From Neobacillus sp. CF12 (lineage in GTDB: Bacteria > Bacillota > Bacilli > Bacillales > Cytobacillaceae): a stretch of 64,000 nt of DNA. The stretch is taken from assembly GCF_030348765.1 (NCBI RefSeq), contig NZ_JAUCEU010000007.1, forward strand, positions 2,680,001-2,744,000. The letters are read 5' to 3'. Position numbers and translations under genes: made by a program. The notes under the pieces are model-generated. The model was not told the DNA's origin. It made no database searches and saw only the letters and a program-made list of their open reading frames with translations. This document shows positions 37,246 to 44,598 of this stretch, piece after piece (within the stretch, counting starts at the first letter, position 1; every line of letters starts with the position of its first letter).

Positions 37246-38441
37246 TCGCCTTCCTCTATACTTTGGAATGTTTTTTCCAATAGATAAGTAAATTCGTTGA
37301 TTTCCTCTTTAGATGCTGTCAACGGCGGCAGCAATCGAACAACAGTTGGTCCCGCTGTTAAAATTAACAGTTGATTTTCAATTGCTTTTTGAACAATTAG
37401 TGGAGCCTTATCTCCTACCACGATCCCTTTTAGGAGACCTTTTCCTCTAATTTCTTCTATAAAAGTGTACTTTTCTTTAAATTTAGTTAACAGTTCATCA
37501 AAGTACACTGAAATTTCATTAACATGTTCCAATAGATTACTTTCAATGATATGCGATAGAGTTGCGACTCCAGCAGCGGTTGCTAATGGATTGCCCCCAA
37601 AGGTACTGCCATGGGTACCTGGTTCGAATGCTTTTGCCGCCTTTTCCTTTGCAATAATGGCCCCAATGGGAAATCCTGAACCAAGACCTTTTGCAACACT
37701 GATAACATCCGGTTCTATACCGTATTGTTCATAGGCAAACAGTGTGCCGGTCCTTCCGATTCCTGTTTGAATCTCGTCAACCATTAAAAGGATGTCTTTC
37801 TCTTCGCAAATCTCTGCGATTTTCTTCACCCATTCAGGATTGGCTGGAATAACTCCACCTTCACCTTGGACGAGTTCCAGTAAAATCGCTGCCGGCTGAA
37901 GTGTTTTTAATTGATCAAGTGCTTCTATATCATTAAACGGCAGATAACTAAATCCTTTGACTAATGGAGCAAATCCCTGTTGGATTTTTTCCTGCCCTGT
38001 CGCAGATAATGTTGCCAACGTTCTGCCGTGAAAGGATTGCTGAAAGGTAATGACTCCAAAGGAATCCGTTCCCTTTACTTTCTGTGCGTATCTTCTTGCC
38101 ATTTTAATGGCAGCCTCATTTGCTTCCGCTCCACTGTTGCAAAAGAAAACCTTATCCCCACAACTATTTGCTGTAAGTAGTGCCGCCAGCTCCTGCTGAT
38201 TTGGAATATGATATAGGTTTGAACAGTGCCACAGATTTTGCAGCTGCTCTTCAAGCTTTTCTTTAACCACATCAGGTACATGACCTAAGTTACAGGTGGC
38301 AATGCCTGAAGTAAAATCCAAATATTTTTTCCCTTGATCATCCCATACATAGCTTCCTTTCCCCTTAACCAATGTAATGGGAAAGCGGCTATAGGTAGCC
38401 ATTACCGGCGAAATCGGGGAAACAGAAGTGTTAATGGTCAT
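37242..38441 (-). CDS. argD: Acetylornithine aminotransferase
   Basis: A 399-residue class-III PLP aminotransferase forming N-acetylornithine. FCNSGAEANEAAIKMAR, the aspartate of LLMVDEIQTGIGRTG and PLP-binding Lys in VISVAKGLGSGFPIGA identify it. Its ATG overlaps the argB stop by one base (TAATG). Confidence 0.96.
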   Translation of the reverse strand: MTINTSVSPISPVMATYSRFPITLVKGKGSYVWDDQGKKYLDFTSGIATCNLGHVPDVVKEKLEEQLQNLWHCSNLYHIPNQQELAALLTANSCGDKVFFCNSGAEANEAAIKMARRYAQKVKGTDSFGVITFQQSFHGRTLATLSATGQEKIQQGFAPLVKGFSYLPFNDIEALDQLKTLQPAAILLELVQGEGGVIPANPEWVKKIAEICEEKDILLMVDEIQTGIGRTGTLFAYEQYGIEPDVISVAKGLGSGFPIGAIIAKEKAAKAFEPGTHGSTFGGNPLATAAGVATLSHIIESNLLEHVNEISVYFDELLTKFKEKYTFIEEIRGKGLLKGIVVGDKAPLIVQKAIENQLLILTAGPTVVRLLPPLTASKEEINEFTYLLEKTFQSIEEGE

Positions 38442-39235
38442 TAGGCAATCTCCTCTTCTAAAACAATTTTAGTACCTATATTTTTGCCGTTCACGTATTC
38501 TACCAAGCTATTTTTTTCAAATCCATCAATAATACCAACCATTGGTATTTTATGAACTAAGCCATCGATAGCAGCCTTTACCTTGGGAATCATCCCGCCA
38601 TAAATGGTTTTATTTTCGATAAGTTCTTCTACTTTTGCTTTAGTAACCTTATCTAATTTGGATTTTTCTCCATTTTCTTCGACTAGAATTCCAGGTATGT
38701 CACTGATAAAACAAAGATTTGCTCCTAAAGCCTTGGCAACTGCACTTGCGGCAACATCTCCGTTAATATTGTATCGCTGTCCATCTGCACCAATCCCGAT
38801 TGGAGAAACCACTGGTATATGTCCTTGATTTACGATGCTTTCGATGACTTCGGTATTTACTTCTACGACTTCTCCAACAAAACCTAAACTTTCATCTAGA
38901 GTTGGTTTTGCTTTTAACAAACAACCATCCACACCACTGACACCAAATGAACTGCCGCCTGACTCGATGATGTTCCGGACTACTTGTTTATTTACCGTTC
39001 CGCTTAATACCATTTCAACTATATTCAATACCTCGTCATTGGTTACTCTTAAACCATTTACAAAGGTAGTTTCGACATTTAAGCTCTTCAATAACTTATT
39101 AATAAGCGGTCCGCCGCCATGGACAATAATTGGTGTCCATTCTCCCTTTTGATGAAGCGATATGACATCTTTATAAAAGGACTTTGGCAGATTTTCTAAC
39201 ACACTTCCGCCACACTTAATGACAATATAATTCAT
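38441..39235 (-). CDS. argB: Acetylglutamate kinase
   Basis: A 264-residue amino-acid kinase that phosphorylates N-acetylglutamate. YIVIKCGGSVL at the N-terminus, PIIVHGGGPLINKLLK, and GMIPKVKAAIDGL near the C-terminus are the substrate and ATP-binding motifs. Start at ATG 39235 behind GGGGGAG; an upstream 11-residue frame overlaps argJ's end and lacks support. Confidence 0.96.
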   Translation of the reverse strand: MNYIVIKCGGSVLENLPKSFYKDVISLHQKGEWTPIIVHGGGPLINKLLKSLNVETTFVNGLRVTNDEVLNIVEMVLSGTVNKQVVRNIIESGGSSFGVSGVDGCLLKAKPTLDESLGFVGEVVEVNTEVIESIVNQGHIPVVSPIGIGADGQRYNINGDVAASAVAKALGANLCFISDIPGILVEENGEKSKLDKVTKAKVEELIENKTIYGGMIPKVKAAIDGLVHKIPMVGIIDGFEKNSLVEYVNGKNIGTKIVLEEEIA

Positions 39236-39248
39236 CTTTGTCTCCCCC

Positions 39249-40475
39249 TTAAGTGCGGTAAGATGCATTGATTTTCACATAATCATAAGTTAAATCGCAG
39301 CCCCAGGCCGTAGCACTTTCTTTACCTTGATTTAGTTCAACCAGAATTTTTACCGTTTCCAGTTCTAAGTACTCTTTTACTTCTTCTTCCACAATCGGAC
39401 TAGGTAAGCCATTTTCGAATACTTTGTATGGTCCTATCGCTACCTTTATTGCATTAGGTTCAACCGGTATTCCCGAATAACCAATGGCTGTAACGATTCT
39501 TCCCCAGTTGGGATCCGTGCCATAGATAGCCGTTTTTACAAGATTAGAAGAAATAATTGCTTTTCCAACCGCTCTTGCAGCATCCTGACTGTAGGCTCCG
39601 TTTACTTCAACTTCAACGAGTTTGGTAGCACCTTCGCCATCCCTGGCAATTTTCTTAGCAAGCTCTTCACTCACAAGTTTTAATCCTGCTTTGAATAAAT
39701 CCCAATCTGGATGGTCTTTCGTAAGTTGGTTATTCTCTGCTAACCCGTTTGCTAAGACTAAAACCATATCGTTCGTACTTGTATCTCCATCAACCGTAAT
39801 CATATTAAAGGTCTGATTCGTTATCTCTTTAAGAGCAGCAAGCAAATCCTCTTGGGCAATATTGGCATCTGTTGTGACAAAACCAAGCATTGTTGCCATG
39901 TTCGGGTGAATCATCCCAGAACCCTTTGCGGCGCCGCCGATGCTGACTGTCTTTCCGTCGATTTTTATTTGAACAGCAATTTGCTTAATGCAAGTGTCTG
40001 TTGTTAAGATTGCATTCTTGAAATTTTCTTCCGTTCCATACTTTGTCTGAAGAACTTGACTTATTCCTGTTTTCACCTTATCCATCGGCAACAGTTCACC
40101 AATAACTCCAGTAGATGTAACAGCTACAAGATGTTCCTTGATGCCTAGCTCGTTGGCAAATCCTTTTTGCATTTCAAAAGCGTCCAATAAACCCTGTTCT
40201 CCGGTACAGGCATTTGCGTTACCTGAGTTGACGATTATCGCTTGGATCTTTTTTTCTTTCGCGATACTCTCTTGAGTAACTAAAAGGGGGGCCGCTTGGA
40301 AAATGTTCGTTGTATATACACCAGCAACCGTTGCTGGAACTTCCGAAACTATATACCCAAGATCAAGACGCTTTCTTTTAATCCCGCAATGCATGCCACC
40401 TGCTTTAAATCCCTTTGGCAAGGTAACACTTTCTTCTTCTAAAATAACAATCTCTTTATTTGAAATGGCTGGCAT
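39249..40475 (-). CDS. argJ: Bifunctional ornithine acetyltransferase / N-acetylglutamate synthase
   Basis: A 408-residue Ntn-type enzyme that cleaves itself; the nucleophile Thr is in HPNMATMLGFVTTDANI, where A-T is the autoprocessing site. It recycles the acetyl group from N-acetylornithine to glutamate, so no argE is needed. Start at ATG 40475 (MPAISNKEIV) behind GGGGGAA; the longer frame overlaps the argC 3' side without homology. Confidence 0.95.
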   Translation of the reverse strand: MPAISNKEIVILEEESVTLPKGFKAGGMHCGIKRKRLDLGYIVSEVPATVAGVYTTNIFQAAPLLVTQESIAKEKKIQAIIVNSGNANACTGEQGLLDAFEMQKGFANELGIKEHLVAVTSTGVIGELLPMDKVKTGISQVLQTKYGTEENFKNAILTTDTCIKQIAVQIKIDGKTVSIGGAAKGSGMIHPNMATMLGFVTTDANIAQEDLLAALKEITNQTFNMITVDGDTSTNDMVLVLANGLAENNQLTKDHPDWDLFKAGLKLVSEELAKKIARDGEGATKLVEVEVNGAYSQDAARAVGKAIISSNLVKTAIYGTDPNWGRIVTAIGYSGIPVEPNAIKVAIGPYKVFENGLPSPIVEEEVKEYLELETVKILVELNQGKESATAWGCDLTYDYVKINASYRT

Positions 40476-40518
40476 CAATTTCGTTTCCCCCTTATTCTTG
40501 GTAACTGGTAAATTATCA

Positions 40519-41556
40519 TTATGGATACATTGGTATGCTAGTAAGCCCCGTCCTGACATCCCACTCATTCATTATGTTTGCATTTTGAATTGCTTGCCCT
40601 GCTGCACCTTTAACTAAATTATCGATGACTGAAATAATCGTAAGTCGATTGGTTCGAGGGTCAACATGCAAGCCGATATCGCAGTAGTTGCTCCCACTGA
40701 CTTCTTTGGTTGATGGATAGATTCCCTCTGGTCTGATCCTTACAAATGGATGATTTTCGTAGAACTGTTTATACAACTCAATTACTTCACTCGTTGATAT
40801 TTTCCCAATTAAATTAACATAGGCGGTTATCATAATTCCCCTAGTCATTGGAACCAAATGAGTGGTAAACGAAACTGTTACCATCCTGCCTGTTTCATCT
40901 TTAAGTACTTGTTCAATTTCTGGTATATGTTGATGTGCTCCGAGCTTATATGCTCTAAGATTTTCATTTATTTCAGCATAATGTGATGTTAATGAAAGAC
41001 CTCTGCCTGCACCGGATACTCCTGATTTGGCGTCAATAATAATAGATTGTGAGTCAGCAAGATTTGCTTTCAATATTGGTATTAACCCGAGGCTTGTTGC
41101 TGTTGGGTAGCATCCAGGATTAGCAATTAATGTTGCTCCTTTAATCTCTTCAGAATAAATTTCACTCAATCCATAAACTGCCTTGCTTAAATATGTCTCT
41201 TCTGGCGCCGTATGCTTATACCAAGTTTCATATTCACTTTGCGACCTTAGCCGAAAATCTCCGGAAAGGTCGATAACTTTTATTCCTTTACCCATTAATT
41301 GGGGAACCATTTTACTGCTGACGCCTGAAGGAGTTGCCAAAAACACGATATCATGTTGTTCAGTTAATCTATTTACATCAAAGCTTTCCAATGGTTGATT
41401 AATAATTTCAGTTAAGTGTGGATAGGATTCGCTAAAATCGTTACCAGCTTGAGAGTTGGAAACAACCGATCCAACTTCCAAATGCGGATGCTTGTTTATA
41501 AGCCTTATTAACTCGATAGCCCCATATCCCGTTCCACCGATAATCGCTGCTTTCAT
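40519..41556 (-). CDS. argC: N-acetyl-gamma-glutamyl-phosphate reductase
   Basis: A 345-residue NADP-dependent reductase. Rossmann motif IGGTGYGAIEL at the start (ATG 41556, behind AGGAG), catalytic Cys in LIANPGCYPTATSLGLIP and the HRHTPEIEQ-equivalent GAHQHIPEIEQVL. First gene of the seven-gene arg operon. ARG boxes lie at 41585-41618. Confidence 0.96.
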   Translation of the reverse strand: MKAAIIGGTGYGAIELIRLINKHPHLEVGSVVSNSQAGNDFSESYPHLTEIINQPLESFDVNRLTEQHDIVFLATPSGVSSKMVPQLMGKGIKVIDLSGDFRLRSQSEYETWYKHTAPEETYLSKAVYGLSEIYSEEIKGATLIANPGCYPTATSLGLIPILKANLADSQSIIIDAKSGVSGAGRGLSLTSHYAEINENLRAYKLGAHQHIPEIEQVLKDETGRMVTVSFTTHLVPMTRGIMITAYVNLIGKISTSEVIELYKQFYENHPFVRIRPEGIYPSTKEVSGSNYCDIGLHVDPRTNRLTIISVIDNLVKGAAGQAIQNANIMNEWDVRTGLTSIPMYP

Positions 41557-41584
41557 ATTTCCAACTCCTAAGTCTCTTATATAA

Positions 41585-41618
41585 TGAATCATTATACATA
41601 GGATGTAATAATTATTCA
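41585..41618. promoter_or_regulatory. Two ARG boxes upstream of argC
   Basis: TGAATCATTATACA (41585-41598) and TGTAATAATTATTCA (41604-41618) each resemble the TGAATWWWWATTCA operator; paired boxes, start to start 19 bp, are typical of ArgR/AhrC control. Confidence 0.65.
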
Positions 41619-41671
41619 ACCAATAAATTGCTCAATTTTCAGTTTTTATTGAATTTTTTTAAGGTTATTTT

Positions 41672-41685
41672 TGAAAACGCTTTCA
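41672..41685. promoter_or_regulatory. CcpA cre site in the argC / mrp-operon intergenic region
   Basis: TGAAAACGCTTTCA matches TGWAANCGNTNWCA at all defined positions. It lies 116 bases before argC and 138 before the divergent 41824 gene, so either could be the target. Confidence 0.65.
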
Positions 41686-41701
41686 TTAAGTGTTGTATGT
41701 T

Positions 41702-41730
41702 TATGCAAATAGTATGCATGTAATATGCAT
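41702..41730 (+). promoter_or_regulatory. Three TATGCA motifs spaced exactly 11 bp
   Basis: TATGCAA (41702), TATGCAT (41713) and TATGCAT (41724) lie one helical turn apart, about 95-120 bases before the 41824 gene. They look like a phased operator for an unidentified regulator. Confidence 0.45.
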
Positions 41731-41823
41731 ATCTCAACTTCACTCGAAAAAGATGTTTTTTATAAGCGGTAATGGTAAATACTGTTAGAGAGGGAGAGGG
41801 ATAGGGAGGGATGCAAACTGTTA

Positions 41824-42177
41824 ATGACTACATTATCTTTTCAAGAACAGGTTAACTTTTCTAAATTTACTACTCCTTTTTTTAAAAAAAGAACAAACAC
41901 ACATTATGAAATCTATCTCGAAAGCGCTGATAAAACGTTAGGAAATGTCTATATTTTAGAAAATATCGTTAAACTAGACTATTCAAGTGAGCTATTGTTA
42001 GAGGAATATATCATTATTCATGACATAATCACTCAATTACAAGAAGAAAATGCTGTAATCGTCGACGATTCCAAGAGTTTCTTAGGTTATTTACAAAACG
42101 GAGAACCAGCCTACATCGTTACAAACTGGAACTCTTGGATTAATCACATCAATAATTCAATGAAAAATTGTCTATAA
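41824..42177 (+). CDS. Unrecognised 117-residue protein upstream of an Mrp-type ATPase
   Basis: I do not recognise this protein. It is soluble, mildly acidic, with no transmembrane segment, no Cys cluster and a C-terminal EPAYIVTNWNSWINHINNS. The ATG at 41824 is 13 bases from GGGAGGG, a little far. It is followed after 17 bases by the Mrp-like gene on the same strand, so they are very likely cotranscribed. The Mrp neighbour lacks the usual N-terminal MIP18 (DUF59) domain; this gene could supply a partner function, but it shows no MIP18 signature. Real coding use is supported by length, spacing and codon pattern. Confidence 0.65.
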   Translation: MTTLSFQEQVNFSKFTTPFFKKRTNTHYEIYLESADKTLGNVYILENIVKLDYSSELLLEEYIIIHDIITQLQEENAVIVDDSKSFLGYLQNGEPAYIVTNWNSWINHINNSMKNCL

Positions 42178-42194
42178 GTCAGAAAGGTGATTGT

Positions 42195-42932
42195 ATGCTA
42201 TCGGGAAAAGTAATTTCAGTTATCTCGGGTAAGGGCGGGGTTGGTAAATCAACTGTTTCAGCCAACCTTGCAGTATCCCTAGCAAGGCAGGGAAAGGCAG
42301 TTGGGTTAATTGATTTCGATATCTACGGAAGCAGTATTCCCAACATGATGAATATTAGTTTTGGACCAAAATCGATGAATAACAAGATTATCCCTGTCCA
42401 ATCACACAACGTAAAGATCATGTCAATGGGATTTATCGTTAAAAATAATGATCCGGTTGTTTGGCGAGGGCCTATGCTAGGAAAAGTCATCAACCAATTT
42501 ATTAATGAAGTGATATGGGGTCCCTTGGATTATGTGATCATCGACATGCCGCCAGGAACGGGTGATGTGGCTATGGATGTGAATCGACTGATTCCAAGTT
42601 CTAATCAGATCGTTGTCACAACTCCACATCCAACAGCCTCACATGTCGCAGAAAGAGCGGGTAAAATGGCGGCAATCAATAATCATAATATCCTAGGTAT
42701 CGTTGAAAATATGGCGTATTTTCAGCCGCCAGATCTTGAACAAAAGTATTATCTGTTTGGCAAAGGCGGATCTGAACAGCTCGCATCAAAGCTAGGAACA
42801 AATCTCATAGCCCAACTGCCCATTTTAGCACCAAAAGAAGATGATTATGAACCTTCTATCTATAAGCGAGGTTCCTTACTGTTTGATAAATACAACGAAT
42901 TAGCTGATACAGTACAGAATTCAATTGCCTAA
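42195..42932 (+). CDS. Mrp/NBP35-type P-loop ATPase lacking MIP18 domain
   Basis: A 245-residue deviant-Walker ATPase: ISGKGGVGKSTVSANLA (with the signature GKGGVGKS), DFDIYGSSIPNMM, DYVIIDMPPGTGDVAM and TTPHPTASHVAERA. Mrp/ApbC proteins carry or deliver Fe-S clusters. The usual CxxC cluster-binding pair near the C-terminus is absent: NMAYFQPPDLEQKYYLFGKGG replaces the typical NMsyFxCPxC. It is shorter than SalA/Mrp of B. subtilis (352) for want of the DUF59 domain. Start at ATG 42195 behind AAAGGTGA. Adjacent to a divergent multi-Fe-S molybdoenzyme operon, so a maturation role is plausible. Confidence 0.85.
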   Translation: MLSGKVISVISGKGGVGKSTVSANLAVSLARQGKAVGLIDFDIYGSSIPNMMNISFGPKSMNNKIIPVQSHNVKIMSMGFIVKNNDPVVWRGPMLGKVINQFINEVIWGPLDYVIIDMPPGTGDVAMDVNRLIPSSNQIVVTTPHPTASHVAERAGKMAAINNHNILGIVENMAYFQPPDLEQKYYLFGKGGSEQLASKLGTNLIAQLPILAPKEDDYEPSIYKRGSLLFDKYNELADTVQNSIA

Positions 42933-42937
42933 AAAAA

Positions 42938-42967
42938 TGGTGGTGTCCCGTTTACGGGGCACCACCA
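42938..42967. terminator. Terminator between mrp-like gene and hemoglobin gene
   Basis: TGGTGGTGTCCCG (42938-42950) pairs with CGGGGCACCACCA (42955-42967), one mismatch; T7 on the minus strand. Serves both converging units. Confidence 0.9.
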
Positions 42968-42969
42968 CT

Positions 42970-43305
42970 TCATTTCCCTAAACTATTTCCTTTATACCCT
43001 TGTAAAATCCCTTGTACTTTTTGTTTGTCCTCTGCACTAAAACCATGATCATCTAGTGTTGCAATGAAATTTCCGACCATTGCTTCAAAATGCTCATCGT
43101 TGATTGAGATATCCTTATGTGCGTTTGCTATCTGTTCATCGCTATATTTTCCTTCACCTAATCCATGCTCTAAAAACGTCTGAGGGTGATGCTGAATTCT
43201 TTCCTGGTCATGGTCCTTAAAAAATTTGCTCATCAAATCATCCGCATGAATTTTATGAAAGAAGTCTTTTATGACAGACGTTATTTTTTCCTCATTCATT
43301 TGCAT
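42970..43305 (-). CDS. Group I truncated hemoglobin
   Basis: A 111-residue 2/2 hemoglobin-like protein. The proximal His lies in IANAHKDISINDEHFEAMV, the standard F-helix pattern of group I trHb; an aromatic pair FF precedes the HKI segment in the B helix. It is slightly shorter at the N-terminus than GlbN proteins. Such globins bind O2 and detoxify NO. It closes a tight operon of a molybdenum oxidoreductase, consistent with protection from NO or supply of nitrate. ATG behind AGGAGG. Confidence 0.8.
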   Translation of the reverse strand: MQMNEEKITSVIKDFFHKIHADDLMSKFFKDHDQERIQHHPQTFLEHGLGEGKYSDEQIANAHKDISINDEHFEAMVGNFIATLDDHGFSAEDKQKVQGILQGYKGNSLGK

Positions 43306-43321
43306 TCTTACCCGACCTCCT

Positions 43322-43516
43322 TTAATGATCCATTACCTTGTCCACTCTTCTAAAGAAAAGATAGGTTATCAGTGTCAAAACAAACATAAAGCCTAAAGCC
43401 AATACATAATATAAAAGATTTCCGTAATGCCCTGCTAGATATTCTTCTACCATATATTGAATAAGGATAATTTGCACGGTCAGTAGACTCATAAAAATCC
43501 ACCATGCCATTTTCAT
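43322..43516 (-). CDS. Small two-TM membrane protein of the redox operon
   Basis: A 64-residue protein with hydrophobic helices at about residues 4-22 and 33-56, and a charged end (FRRVDKVMDH). Glu24-Glu25 lies in the short outer or inner loop. No family recognised. It starts behind GGAGGCGGG, 12 bases after the Rieske gene ends, so it is part of the operon and may be a minor subunit or assembly factor. Confidence 0.7.
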   Translation of the reverse strand: MKMAWWIFMSLLTVQIILIQYMVEEYLAGHYGNLLYYVLALGFMFVLTLITYLFFRRVDKVMDH

Positions 43517-43528
43517 AAAACCCGCCTC

Positions 43529-44032
43529 CTAATGCTGAGCCTGAGTGATTCCAACAGCGTAGATTTTCTTACCTTTAAATTTCAACTTAATGGACGGAAG
43601 CGCCCTTGGCGGCGGTCCCGCAAGAACTGATCCATCCTCCACATTAAAGAAACCATTATGACATGGGCAGGTTAGTTTTCCAGTATCCTTTTCCCAATAA
43701 ACAGGACACATTAAATGTGTACATTTGCTATTGTAAGCCCTATATTCCTTTTCAGAAATTCTAACCAATATTGCTGAGTCATTCTCATCAGGATAATAGA
43801 ATGAAACACTTTGCCCGACAGCGATATCTTTTTCATTGACAATAAATACCTCTGAATCATGTGCTTCTTCTTCACGATTTTTCGATAACACCATTAAAGG
43901 GGTTGAACTAACAAATAATACGCCCATTAATGATAAGGAAGAGGCGATAAAACCTCTTCTATTTAATTCTAATTCTTTATCTCTTCTGATATTAAAAGAC
44001 AACTTCCGAAGAAATCCTTCTATTTTCTTCAT
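43529..44032 (-). CDS. Rieske 2Fe-2S protein with Tat-like signal anchor
   Basis: A 167-residue Rieske protein. N-terminal LNRRGFIASSLSLMGVLFVSS (Arg-Arg-x-Phe-Ile plus hydrophobic helix) is a Tat-type anchor, placing the domain outside the membrane. Cluster ligands are C104, H106, C122 and H125 in CTHLMC and CPCH, with C109 and C124 for the stabilising disulfide typical of bc-type Rieske proteins. GPPPRALP follows as in high-potential Rieske domains. It overlaps the ferredoxin gene (ATGA). A Rieske in a molybdoenzyme operon without a cytochrome b gene is unusual. Confidence 0.9.
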   Translation of the reverse strand: MKKIEGFLRKLSFNIRRDKELELNRRGFIASSLSLMGVLFVSSTPLMVLSKNREEEAHDSEVFIVNEKDIAVGQSVSFYYPDENDSAILVRISEKEYRAYNSKCTHLMCPVYWEKDTGKLTCPCHNGFFNVEDGSVLAGPPPRALPSIKLKFKGKKIYAVGITQAQH

Positions 44033-44598
44033 GATTGAACACCATCGCCTTCTCTATATCCATATCTATTTGTTTCGGTATCCGGCAATCCAATGACAGT
44101 CCTTGTTTCAATCACTGTACCGCCAAAATCCCACTTAAACTGAACTTCTTTCGGTGGTTCAGATTTAATTTCGTGTTCATCCACAAAACGAATGGTATCC
44201 GTTGGACAAACACTTGCGCACATTGGAGGTCTTCCTTTTGAGGTCCGGTCATAACACATATCACACTTGTACATTACCTTTTTTACATCATCTACTCTTG
44301 GAATACCAAATGGACAAGCGTAAGTACAGTTTTTGCAGCCAATACATTTTTCTAGTGAAGCAGATAATACTGTCCCATCATCGGCAATCGCAATGGCTTG
44401 TACAGGACATGATTCCGCACAAGCAGGTGTTACACAGTGCATACATGGGGTTGGTGACGTCGCTACCGTTTCACCTGGATTTAACTCATCCACAAACATT
44501 CTTGATAAATGATCATGGCCGCTGCACTCTTCACACCCAATCACACATGCCTTACAGCCAATGCATCTTTCGTAATCAATATATAAAACTTTAGCCAT
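44029..44598 (-). CDS. 4Fe-4S ferredoxin-type electron-transfer subunit
   Basis: A 189-residue DmsB/FdhB-like subunit with four Cys quartets: CIGCKACVIGC, CMHCVTPACAESC, CIGCKNCTYACPFG and CDMCYDR...CASVC, i.e. capacity for four 4Fe-4S clusters. It has no signal peptide or membrane helix and so should ride on the cytoplasmic catalytic subunit. The ATG at 44598 follows CAGGTGAAAAG and overlaps the end of the molybdoenzyme gene by eight bases. It would pass electrons between the membrane subunit and the active site. Confidence 0.92.
   Translation of the reverse strand: MAKVLYIDYERCIGCKACVIGCEECSGHDHLSRMFVDELNPGETVATSPTPCMHCVTPACAESCPVQAIAIADDGTVLSASLEKCIGCKNCTYACPFGIPRVDDVKKVMYKCDMCYDRTSKGRPPMCASVCPTDTIRFVDEHEIKSEPPKEVQFKWDFGGTVIETRTVIGLPDTETNRYGYREGDGVQS

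Noticed and set aside
42195..42932. Calling the Mrp-like gene salA
   Set aside because: It lacks the MIP18 domain and CxxC of B. subtilis SalA/Mrp and sits in an unrelated neighbourhood.
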